Shown here: positions 23,311 to 33,150 of the stretch, piece by piece
Layout of the letters: the number at the start of each line of letters is the position of its first letter
How positions within the stretch are numbered: position 1 is the first letter of the stretch
Source: Spirometra erinaceieuropaei
Taxonomy: Eukaryota > Platyhelminthes > Cestoda > Diphyllobothriidea > Diphyllobothriidae
Assembly (NCBI GenBank): GCA_902702965.1
Contig: CACRXP010000182.1
Location: forward strand, 878,543-942,542
Reading direction: 5' to 3'
Length of the DNA: 64,000 bases
Translations under genes and position numbers: made by a program
Notes under the pieces: generated by a model
The model's input: the letters and a program-made list of their open reading frames with translations, nothing else
Databases searched by the model: none
What the model was told of the DNA's origin: nothing

Positions 23311-23768
23311 TTACGCGGCATTCTTCATCTAAAAGGGCATCTACGCCATGGCGTAATTTGCTAGAGTTAGAGAGTGTACTGTGTTATAAAACACTCAGTA
23401 GTTCACCAAGGCGGTGGATAAGTTTGCCCCGCCATCACGAAATGCCCCTCAAAGATCACAAAGAAACAATCATTTCGAAGAAATTTTTGAAAGCAGATAT
23501 AATTAAGACTGTGGGACAGTTTAAAGCTCATCGTAGGCGAGTTTGCTCGATCGTACATTCAAAGCACGGACTTTTGATGTCCCCATTAATTAAAGCACAT
23601 TTGGCAAACTTATCACCACAGGATGTAAGTGGACAGGTCATTTATGCCGTTATGCAATCTGGTCTGTCGCTCAGCGACGAGCAATCAGTTGGCGATAATA
23701 AAGTGAGACTCGGATCTAGGTTAACCCCGTATTCCTGTGAACCTTGCGCTAAAGTTCAGATAAAGTAA
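23262..23768 (+). CDS. Hypothetical protein or gene remnant in unit C
   Basis: A 168-codon open frame at the start of unit C, partly overlapping the previous frame on the other strand. The same frame is recognisable but interrupted in unit B (11,440-11,650; KTLSTSPRQWRGLPRHHKMS) and unit A (540-627; KTLSSSLKHWKCLSSYHKMS). Unit C reads KTLSSSPRRWISLPRHHEMP, so similarity survives at protein level across all three. The frame is rich in basic residues with no signal peptide, membrane segment or known motif. It could be an old gene or retroelement piece that stayed open by chance in one copy. Confidence 0.3.
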   Translation: MTVPQILFHFFAFDFPLTRHSSSKRASTPWRNLLELESVLCYKTLSSSPRRWISLPRHHEMPLKDHKETIISKKFLKADIIKTVGQFKAHRRRVCSIVHSKHGLLMSPLIKAHLANLSPQDVSGQVIYAVMQSGLSLSDEQSVGDNKVRLGSRLTPYSCEPCAKVQIK

Positions 23769-24439
23769 GATAAGGGGGCTTGAACAAGGGAACGGGTATA
23801 CCCTGAAATGTAGCGCGCGAACTATGCCCGTGTTCAACTGATAACTGTTACTGACAGTGTAGGGAGACACCTCCGACTTAACGACCATCATCAGCGTATG
23901 ATACCTCATATACCGACTCCAGCGCATCCAAACATCCTACCTTTCATCCAAGAGATCGTTGAATATTTAATGCCAGCTTTCATCGATCATCCTCTAACAT
24001 CTGCTCAATTTCTGACTGTTATCTGGTGATAAGAATGTTTAATAATTTGAAGATTAGTGAAAGGGACTTTTCCTACCGGTTTTCTGCTTAAAATTATCCC
24101 GATAAATGCAAACCGTCCAAAGCATTTTAGTCACCAGTTTTATTTTTAACTTGCAATTCACGATTGGAAATGGGCAGTTTCGTGGAAACTGAGGTTTGCG
24201 CGCTGATAGTGAATTCATAAACTATTTTCGTGAAATATACAGTCACCGTGTGGATGGCAGCAAGACTCTGAAACAAATTTCGGATCGTTTTGCGCTTAAG
24301 CACATGCAGCCTTGCACGAAATGTTTATGCTCCAAATCAAATCAAACTACTTATGTCGGCAAATCGATGCAAGTTTTTAAGGGAAAAAACATACCTATGT
24401 GGTCGGAGGAGACGAAAGCTCGTGTGAGAGACGTGTAAG

Positions 24440-26620
24440 GATTAATGAGGCTCTGAACTTAGAGTTCACCATTTTATTAACTAGAAATGCGAATTCCAAA
24501 AATGCATATGATTAACGGAGCTAATAATTTTAGCTGCAGTAACATGAACAGTTTATGTGGTTGCCATAAGGCAGGACGTACTAAGGAATCTTTCAAAGAA
24601 TTTTCTGAGCACATTCATTTTATTCCACGGAGTAACTAGGATGCAACATAAGGTTTATTTCATACTACTGACGAGCCTTTTCGGATGGCTCAGCTGCATA
24701 TAGCAGAGAATTTCTTTAAAGCTCAAAACTTCAGCATGCACAGCATAAACCCTGGTTGAGACACCTTGCTGGGATGGCGAAAGGTTCATCGCTTAGATGC
24801 TGCAATATAAAAATACATTATGAAGTACTTTCGAAACCCCGTGACTTTACTTGCTATGGTGTCGGGAGTGCGGTATAATACGTTGGATATATACATTCCA
24901 CACTACTCGTAGTACTGCTTTGTTAAATGGGCATTTCGTGGCTATTCCACAGTAGCCGATTGTCTTCGACTGAAATATTCATTGACATTTCGGTTCTGCC
25001 ACTAAAAAGTCATGTCTCGGTGACCTAACTCTTTTTCCTGCACTGAGTGATTTCTGAAATTATTCTCTTGATTATTCTTTGGAGTTCATATACCATAAAC
25101 CACATAGGGAACGCTGGGGGACCAGCTAATGAGCCTAGCCCCTCGCAGATGTTTCACGCAGAGGCAGAATATCGAAGAAAAACGTGTTTGGACTTTTAGT
25201 TAGTACCTATGTCGGGAGTACGATATAATACGTTTCATATTGTAAAATGCACATTAATAACTACTGCTCACCGATTTCAAACAGCGCTAGAAGACCGATA
25301 AAAAAAGGAGTTTTATTACTTAATTTGCAGTAAGCTTCCTCATTTTGTATTCTGGGGCAGGTTTTTCTAGAATTTTCGTGCCTATTTATATAACATATAT
25401 GTCAGCACCGCATGCGTTTTTTCATGAACATTTTGATAAGAACTGACGCGTTACTTAGGGTCACGCAATTGGCGCATTGAAGTCTTGTTACCAGGTTGTT
25501 GCATGTTGGGTCGTGAAGGCAATGACTCCTTCCCTTGACCTGAAAGTTATGAACAAAAGGCGCATGAACTGTCTGGATTCTTTTACAATGCTTGTGCGCA
25601 ACAGCTTCCCTTCAAGCTGGTATGTACACCAAGTCCTAACAAGTTATTGTCACGCTTGCCAGCCAGAGAACAACGGCGTTTGCTCAGTTTAGGCTTTAAA
25701 ATTTGAATATTGGTTCACACACACGCTCCAGCTTGCACAACACACTCTAACTCTGCATCCTGTAGATGCTGGCAATATTGCATTAGTAGATTAGTAAGTC
25801 AACCTCGTGAACGTCAGGAGTTTGCTTATGCTACAGTTAAATACGCGGACATCAATGAATTTACCTTTATCGCAAATCCTACTACTACCACTGTGTAAGT
25901 AGATGTCCTATGCTCTTGAGGACCCGTGCCTCCGTCCGTAATCCGTTAGGACGTCTCCATCCGTCTTGTTTGCGCCAAAATGTCGCTTCAGATAAATTGT
26001 ACTCTTATATTATAAAAGCCTTTGTTATTAACGCAGAATTTACAGCTGCCTTGCGTGCACCTCATTCCACAGAACGGCGTATTGTCGACTCGGCTGCAAC
26101 TGTCGACATTTTTTTGATTTTCTCAAAGTAACAATTATTTTTAGCCGGTTTGGGTTGGTGCATTTGGGTCAGTAGTCAATTGATTACCGATTGTTGATAA
26201 GGCCACGCAAATTGTAATGTCTTGCGAAACCCATAGTATGCACTTCAAGGTTTTTCTCCTAATAAGTAACAGGATGACAAAAAGGGTCTCAACCGAGAAA
26301 CGACATGCCACAATGATGGAGTAACCACCTTTTATGTTCCCAGCTAGTGAGTCTTGATGACTCGCCAACCAACCCCCACCCAAGTCGGTGACCACCTCGT
26401 TCACCTGGCCTGACCGCAGTAGAATGCTTTATGAAGTCGTGTTAAAACGTGCCTGTTGTTTCCAATCACACACCGGATGGATACATGAAGCCAGCTGGCA
26501 AAATGAGATTAAATACGTCTAAAAGACTAGTGTTAAAAATTCAAAATAGGGGACGCCTCAATGTTATAATGATTGTGGAGTAAAATTCGGCCTACAAATA
26601 CACTGATTGAAAAGGCGTTA
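24440..26620. other. Unit C noncoding stretch, no gene recognised
   Basis: Up to about 25,790 it follows units A and B. The interval 24,850-25,250 contains a short repeated phrase (TCGGGAGTNCGGTATAATACGTT type) at about 24,860 and 25,213 around sequence not seen in A or B, suggesting an inserted element. From 25,800 to 26,620 no similarity or gene is recognised. Confidence 0.4.
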
Positions 26621-26622
26621 TA

Positions 26623-27585
26623 CAGTAGGTGGGCTAACTCATGAAATGTCAACCGAACTTCCGAACTGGGTTTTCGTTTCGAAAAGATTAACTAAGTAGG
26701 GCCGTCTAACTTATCCTTATGCAGTATAATTATGCAATAATTCAGTTACCTTAGGATGTTGACTTCCAAACAGACTTCTTTTCGGCTACATGCAAAAACT
26801 GTACTCGTAAAAAATGACTACTTGACTAGCATGCAGTTTTCTAATTGATTTTCAAGGCAAAACATACAAAAATATTAATTATTTTGATCATTCGGTCAAA
26901 AATTACGTCTGCTTCCAATTTTATACTCGAAGAAGCGCATAATGTGGTTACAAAAAGTTTCTAATTGTGATATATTTTAATACCGTAAAATGGCCGTGCA
27001 TAGAACTACATGTCTCTGCATTTACCGATGTGTCCTGTAAAGTCAACAATATGACTCAAATGCTCTGCTAACGTTTATGAAATTCATATGGTCTCCTCTT
27101 AATGCTATGGAGAAGTCTATGATTTTCCGTATGAGGAAAATAAACGGCTTGTAGTTTGGAAACCCTGAATGCAATTGTAGCGGCAGGTCGGGTTCAAAAT
27201 TATGCGGGAATTGAAAATCCCTTTTGAAAACTTAATAATTCCCTTCCTTCGAGTACAAAATTGGAAGAAGGCGTAATTTACTACCGAATAAGTAAGAGAA
27301 TTAATGCCTTTATGCATATTTTCTATGACATATAATTGAATTGTTAGGGGCTTGGAATATCGATGAAAAAAATGCATGCTACAACAGTGGTCATTTTTTG
27401 CAGAGCATAGTTTTTGTATGCAGCTGGGAAAGTGTTCGTTCGAAAGTCAGCTTCCGGAATTAACGGAATTATTATAGGATAATGGTGCACGATGATTGGT
27501 TTTTCAACCATAATTATTTAATCTTTTCGAAAGAAAATCGTATTTCGGAATTTCGGTTGATATTTCATGAGTTAGTCCACCTGTC
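26623..27585. mobile_element. Long-TIR palindromic transposon T2 (about 963 bp)
   Basis: Almost the whole element is an imperfect inverted repeat. The left end reads CAGTAGGTGGGCTAACTCAT, and the right end on the other strand reads ACAGGTGGACTAACTCATG. Matching blocks continue inward for more than 400 bp per arm: TTTCGAAAAGATTAA, then AAAAAATGACTACTT against AAAAAATGACCACTG, then CTTCCAATTTTRTACTCGAAG. There is no room for a transposase. The tips share CTAACTCATGAAATG with T1, and the interior resembles T3, so T2 and T3 look like one MITE/fold-back family with Tc1/mariner-type ends. Confidence 0.82.
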
Positions 27586-27639
27586 AGGGGCATAGGGAGG
27601 TGGAAGGGGAAGTTTTCTAACCATTATCTCTATCGCTGT

Positions 27640-28200
27640 TTCGTCGCTGTAACGTGGCGTGGAAGGAATTGTGAAAAGACATGCTTGGTTCACCTTTGGC
27701 CAGCGAACCTCAGGGCATGTATAAACGATTTATGCGAACATGAGGTTGGATGGGTTAATCGTATGACCACTGTCTAAGCCATCACAAGTATTCACTGGCA
27801 CAAGAACCTCGAGTGTCTTGCTGCACTTTATAGATTAATTGGAATGCTTGGTTGACGTTTATCTAATGACCAATTCCAACCAAACGAGTCACATTATGCG
27901 TTAGAGATGGACCTTTCCACGCCCTGATTTAGCCAAACAGGATGATGCTCTCCAATCCCCTTGGATTGGTGCCCAGTTTTTTGACCAATGCAATGTGCCC
28001 CATAGGAGCCGGCGGAGGTCTGGAAGAGCTGAAGCAGAGTACTTGCAACAATCAGTCCTATTTTAGCGGCTGTGTACGTGCGCGCGATAGCAGAGTTTAA
28101 CCGGCAATGCAGAAGTTTGCTCGTCGGGTCCCCTCGCCGTCAGAGCGTCGGAATATGTTTAGTGAGAGACTTTTAAGGAACGCCGTTTTTCGTTCATCAA
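27640..28200 (-). mobile_element. Decayed PLE fragment inside unit C
   Basis: Nucleotide-level homologue of the fragment at 3,460-4,110 in unit A: the GCATGTATAAACG and CGCGCGATAGCAG blocks are in the same order. Reading frames are destroyed. Useful mainly as a marker that this PLE insertion predates the tandem duplication. Confidence 0.55.
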
Positions 28201-29060
28201 CGTGTCGGGAGTGCATATTCTCTTAGCTCGGTCGGCGAGGCAGCAAATCAAGCTTCTTTTATGACTTAGCGGGACAACATTCTAGAAAATTATGTTTTTC
28301 CTTTTCATGCATTTTCTACGAAATACACTTTTACGAATTCTTCCATCAGGTGTTATTTAAAGCAAGACCTCCAAAATGGGGAAGCATTATTTGTTTCCTT
28401 CTTCCTAAATAGGATTTAACGCTTGGTGAACCTAATTCAAATTAAGCTTTTCATCTGCTACATCGTCAATATTAGAATTAGAATAGGTTTATTATATCGC
28501 CCCTTGGGCCCTCACAGTCTCCTTTGAACTCAGGAAAAGAACCTAAAACAACCTCATCCATTTCGACCACACACTGGCTTCATTTGTTTAGGATGTCTGT
28601 TTAGCCAATAGAGCGCGAATTGAGAGTTTGTTTTAAGTTAAAAAAAACCTGAGTTCCAAAGAAAAATAATCGCAAAGGTTTTAAAAGAGAACGCTATGTA
28701 CAATATAAAAATTGAAATGTGAAGTTTGGTAGTTTTTTGGGCACGAATAATATGTCCTTCATGGAAATTTAAGAACTTTAATATCGGCCTGACCTTGCAA
28801 GTATTTTCCAGTTGGGTAAATTTGGGGGTTTTCTAGTTGATGGTTGTCAATCTATCTGGCCAGCTATAAAGGGGCGGTCGCACAGTTCCTTCGTGTTTTT
28901 CAGGAGTTTTGCCATAGTCGTCTGGACTAAGAGCTGGAAAAGAAGAATATATATCAGGAGTAAGAAACATTCAATGGTAAGTATCAATCAAAGCTGTCAA
29001 AATAATATTGAACCATGTATCATATTATTCTTGTGGATGTGACATTATAGGAGTAGTGAT
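28200..29060. other. Intergenic, no gene recognised
   Basis: AT-rich with no convincing frame. The minus strand at about 28,800-28,940 reads KLLKNTKELCDRPFIAG after a pyrimidine-rich stretch and could be a PLE remnant linked to the RT piece that follows, but this is weak. Confidence 0.3.
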
Positions 29061-29072
29061 CGACTGTTTATT

Positions 29073-29126
29073 AAGGCCATATTAAACATACATACAACTA
29101 GTGGTTGGTATGTTTAATATGGCCTT
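29073..29126. repeat. Perfect 19-bp inverted repeat (hairpin)
   Basis: Arms 29,073-29,091 (AAGGCCATATTAAACATAC) and 29,108-29,126 are perfect reverse complements with a 16-base spacer. The spacer itself contains CAAC...GTTG, which extends the stem after a small internal loop. It lies between intergenic sequence and a PLE reverse-transcriptase remnant. Confidence 0.9.
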
Positions 29127-29149
29127 ATATCAAGCATAGGAATGAAGGT

Positions 29150-29790
29150 ACTTTGTAGTTAGGCAGAGCTGGTTTTTCTCTAGTTTACCCACGAAGATAT
29201 CAGCTAGTAGAGGTCCAGCAGGTGACTCCATTGCTACTCAGCCGATCGGGCGGTAAAGTTCACCACATTTGAGTTTAGCATTTAACGTGCAGAAAAAAGT
29301 TATTTTTTAAATCTCCAAAAGGCATACCGATTTGTTTTACTCTATGGCAGCGTATAAACGTTAACAACTGGCATAAAAGTTCATATAAGTGAATATAAAG
29401 TGGCTTTATCGATTTCATTTCCTTCATGACGGTTTTATTGACCTTAAATCGAGCTCCTGGGCCTTTTAATGAAGTGTCGGTTGCTAGTGACACTGCAGTT
29501 TATATGTGCATGCATGTTGCGTAGCCTCCGATTACGGGCAACAAAGTTGTGGATAATATCTGAAAGGAGAATGTTACTGAAACATTCAAAACGGTCGAGT
29601 AAGTGATGTGATGATGGTCACTGATTCCCATGTTTACGTTAGAAAAGAGTTCTTCCTTTGCATATTCACACTGCGTCTTTCCAAAACTCTCTCCTCCGGT
29701 AGACGTCTCAATCTTCAAAAACTGGGTAAACGATGCTAGTCCATTATTTTCACAAAAAATTTCCACCAACTTCGGTATCATAACTTCTGG
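29150..29790 (-). mobile_element. PLE reverse-transcriptase fragment, decayed
   Basis: Minus-strand frames from 29,781 read FCENNGLASFTQFLKIET. A second frame (29,493 down to 29,275) ends RVKQIGMPFGDLKNNFFLHV, and a third near 29,210 reads SPAGPLLADIFVGKLEKNQ. The last two match PLE RT around motif B (xMGSPLGPLLADIFM). Frameshifts and stops separate the blocks. Confidence 0.65.
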
Positions 29791-29799
29791 ATCAGTTGT

Positions 29800-30600
29800 C
29801 TTTGTACGCTGACATTTGGCTTTTCATTTGACACTTGTGCTCTGCAGATTTAAATTAAAAATTTTCCATTTCTTTGGGTCACTAATCTAATTCTTTCATT
29901 AGTCAAGCCACCATGACATGCAAATAGGGGATTTCAGCTTATCGCCAAAACAGCGCAGAGACCTGCTGTTGGTGTCTGCCCAGAAATCTTCTGGACGATT
30001 TTCGGTGTAAATGCCCTTTTGAAATGAGTGTTATATGCAGAAGGGCAGTTAATTAATTGCTTGGTGTTTGATCATGTGTTTCAAAGCAGCATCACAAAGC
30101 TTCAATGGAATATCTGCACCTGTTCATTGTTCCAGATGCATTTGACCAAGGAAAGTTATCATACGGCCAGTAATCGACCATGATGTTGGATTGGGGCGCC
30201 GAGATATGAAACCTCTCATTATTAAAGATTAGGTTTGGGGTTAGGACTAAAGTTGGAGTACGGGAATAGGTGCCACCTAAAATTTAGCGCGAAGCCACTC
30301 GTAGTACCTGGGGGGTCTTTAGTCTCGTTTCCGAACAGATATTCGAACATTATGAGCAACGTCAGTCATCAGCAGACTTTTATCAGTGCACCTGGAGAAA
30401 TGCTCTTTAGCAAAACGATTAAATGCTGTTTAGCGTCGGTGGAGTCTGCGAAGTATCCAGACATCCTTTAGATGTCAGTGAATACATTCCAATATCCGGC
30501 ATTTTAAACACCTTGTCTACAGTCTCGGGTCATACCGTTTATCTTTGTTGAAATGTTTAAAATAAGAAATTCATGTTTCCGACCTTGACCTCTCTATGAT
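29800..30600. other. Intergenic, no gene recognised
   Basis: Only short frames. A 78-codon plus-strand frame at 30,235-30,471 has no recognisable features. The sequence GGAATAGGTGCCACCTAAAAT near 30,262 loosely resembles 49,380-49,410, which hints at a dispersed repeat. Confidence 0.35.
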
Positions 30601-30601
30601 A

Positions 30602-31595
30602 CAGTGAGTGACCTACCTCATGAAATGTTGAGTGAAATTCTGAAACGTGTTTTCGATTAGGAAGGATAATTTGGACGCGGTTGTTATATTGATTATCTTG
30701 CGACATAATCCTAGGATATTTCGAACTCGGCAGGATGTCAGCTTTTAACCACACTGCATTTTAATTTCCTGTAAAAAAACGTACTTGATAAAAAATGGCT
30801 ACTTATGTAGCATGCATTTTTCTCATTGATTTTCGATGGTTTTGAAAATTCAAATATATCTTATAGAAGCCATAAACAAAAATATGCTGTCTTTCAGCCA
30901 GTTGATAAAGAATCACGTCTTCTTGATATTTTTTATTCAGGGAAGGAGTATAAATAGTTTTTAAAAACGTTTTTCATTCCCCGAAACTTTATAGCCAGAT
31001 CTGTCATTGCATTAGCGTTTAGCGGTTTCAGTTTACAAGGTGCATGCTTTTCACGTATAGAAAGTCATATATTCCTCTGTGCGTTTAGGACGACACCATA
31101 TAGATTTTATAAAATTTTGCAATGGATCCGGAATATGTTGTATATTCCACAAGGAGCCCTCACAAACGGCCAGGTACGATGCTATGTGAATGGAAATTGC
31201 GTGGTCTTAAAAAATCTCATAATTAGAAACTTTTAAAAAACCTTATTATATCCGTTTCTTAAACTAAAAATATAAAGAAGACGTCATGCTCTATTAGGTG
31301 ACTGAAAAAAACCATATTTTTATTCATGGTTTCTATAAGATACATTTGAATTTTCAAGACCATCGAAAATAAATGAGAAAATGCATACTACTTAAGTAGT
31401 CATTTTTTACCGAGTAGGTTTTTTTAAAGGAAATTAAAACGCAGTGTCTTCAAAAGCAGACATTCCATCGAGTCCGAAATGTTATAAGGTTATGCCACCA
31501 GATAGTCAATATTACAACCGCGTCTAAGTAATCCCTCCTAATCAAAAATGCCTTTCAGAATTTCCTCCAAATTTCATTTGACCGGTCACTCACTG
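30602..31595. mobile_element. Long-TIR palindromic transposon T3 (994 bp)
   Basis: Flanked by TA on both sides (30,600-30,601 and 31,596-31,597). The ends read CAGTGAGTGACCTACCTCAT on the left and CAGTGAGTGACCGGTCAAAT on the right (other strand). Inverted-repeat similarity continues for at least 330 bp: GACGCGGTTGT, TTTTAATTTCCT, AAAAAATGGCTACTTATGTAG against AAAAAATGACTACTTAAGTAG (20 bases quoted at most per arm segment in the comparison below), and ATATCTTATAGAAGCCAT against its mate. No coding capacity. The interior resembles T2. Confidence 0.85.
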
Positions 31596-31876
31596 TATAC
31601 ATGCGGCAGTCATTGCAAAATCACAGTAAATAAAGTAAAATGACAAGCCGAGTTTGAAATTCAGTCCTTCCGCTTTCCTTGCAGACTGACTTTACACGGT
31701 TGTGTGGCCGTTTTCCTCACCGGCTCGATTGTGCAAATCTGTATATTTTTCCCTGGACGCGCCGACAGTGATGCGCCTTACGGCGTCCTCCTTTGGGTCT
31801 AAAAAATTGACGCTTTTACCGATTTCCGTAAGTATTTAGTGTGCATTATAGAAATGTCACTTACTGTAACAAAGAT

Positions 31877-33112
31877 TTCAGTCAGTCAATCAGTCAGTAT
31901 ATTTGAGGGAAATAGGCTTACGCCTTTGAACTCCCTATTTGTACATAAAAAATCGATAAGCAAGCAAAAATGTGAAGAAATTACAGCATTAAGTGAATGC
32001 ATACATTGATTCACATATGTCACTAGTCACATGGTTAAAAAGTCGCATAGTCCGCTTGTTGCTGCAGCATATTTTTGTCAAGCCGACATTTAAATGTCTC
32101 TACAGATTGAGACATGACAGTCGTCTCGGGCAGGTTATTCCACGGTTCCACGACACGGTTGGAGAAGAAATATTTTCTCACATTCAGTCTACCCTGTGGC
32201 ACACGTAGCTTGAAGGGATGTCCCCGGAGGTGAGTTGTGGTGGCGAGTTGGAAAAAGCCATCGCACCGAAGGGCACAATCCAAGCCGCGCACGATACGGA
32301 AAGTTTGTATCATGTCTCCGCGCAACTGCCTATAACTCAGAGGATAGAGATTAAGGTTAGTTAAGCGGATCTCGTATGGCAGTGCACCTTGACCTCTTAC
32401 TAATTTTGTGGCTCGCCTCTGCACCCTTTCGAGCAGATCGTAATCCTGATGCGTCCACGGTCTCCAGGCCTGAATTGCATATTCGAGATGGGGCCTTATA
32501 AACGTGCCGAAGACTTTGGTGAAGCAGTCCTCATTGAAAACTACGAATGCCCGCTTGATGGCATATAGCATTGACGTTGCGGCCTTGGCCGCCTTACAGC
32601 ATTGTGTAGAAGGCTTTAGGCTGTCTGCGATCCAAACTCCGAGATCTTTCTGAGTTTCTGCTTCTCGGAGTGGCATTCCGTTCAGATGGTAATGCCGCGT
32701 ACTAGGGCTCTGATTTCCGAGGCGCATAATGGTGCATTTGTTCAAATTGAAGGACAAGAGCCATCTGCGGGACCACTCGTCCAACCGACAAAGATTTTCT
32801 TGGAAGTTGGTCTCATCGGCAGCATTCTGGATGACATTCCAGATTTTTATGTCATCCGCAAACATGGCACAATCACAGTCCAACCCATCTACGCAATCAT
32901 TGATGAACAAGAGAAAGAGAGTTGGTCCGAGCACCGAGCCTTGTGGGACCCCAGTCTCTATGAATGTGCACCTTGATTGCTGTTGTTCTACGCAGACAAT
33001 TTGGGAGCTGCCGACAAGGAAATTTTCGATCCATTTGAGAAGTTTGCCACCGAATGGATCGAAAATTTCCTTGTCGGCCGCTCCCAAATTGTCTGCGTAG
33101 AACAACAGCAGT
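31877..33112 (-). mobile_element. CR1-like non-LTR retrotransposon, 5'-truncated, RT C-terminal half
   Basis: On the minus strand a single open frame of about 330 codons runs from the fold-back near 33,000 to a stop at 32,035. It carries RT motif B (GVPQGSVLGPTLFLLFIND), motif C (AMFADDIKIW) and the thumb (LDEWSRRWLLSFNLNKCT), then QKDLGVWIADSLKPS, VFGTFIRPHLEYAIQAW and the C-terminal LRGHPFKLRV and YFFSNRVVEPWNNLP blocks. The 3' end at 31,877-31,905 is a CAGTCAGTCAAT-type tail. No stop or frameshift breaks the frame, so this is the best preserved copy in the window. It lacks the 5' half (endonuclease and RT fingers) and begins in a self-inverted segment described separately. Confidence 0.92.
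32978..33110. repeat. 58-bp inverted repeat at the truncated 5' end of the CR1 copy
   Basis: Arms 32,978-33,035 and 33,053-33,110 match at 57 of 58 positions around a 17-base spacer. Both arms encode the same RT segment (FLVGxSQIVCVEQQQ): the left arm in the minus-strand sense of the element, the right arm in the opposite sense. The segment was therefore copied twice in opposite directions at the point where the element is truncated. Confidence 0.92.
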
Positions 33113-33150
33113 CTAAAAGACTCCGCGCTGTCATTCTTCATACCAACCAT

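Larger units (their letters stand above)
11390..23320. repeat. Large tandem repeat unit B
   Basis: Second unit of the array, with the same anchor order as unit A. It is longer because of a 2.7-kb cluster of insertions at 19,142 to about 21,825 (inverted-repeat transposon, SINE fold-back, unknown repeat) and unrelated sequence at 13,620-15,460 that includes a decayed RT piece. It lacks the PLE, S1 and CR1 insertions of unit A. Confidence 0.75.
23322..28200. repeat. Large tandem repeat unit C (incomplete)
   Basis: Anchors: 23,322-23,420 with 11,391-11,520 and 505-570; 25,320-25,420 with 13,290-13,380 and 2,890-2,990; 25,690-25,760 with 3,210-3,320; 27,640-28,200 with 3,450-4,110 (decayed PLE). 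The stretch about 25,800 to 27,620 is mostly later sequence, including the palindromic element at 26,623. Past about 28,200 I can no longer follow the unit. Confidence 0.65.

Noticed and set aside
29235..29240. Possible intact YADD/YVDD-bearing PLE RT near 29 kb
   Set aside because: Motif B is recognisable but the expected motif C box was not found downstream, so only a fragment is reported.
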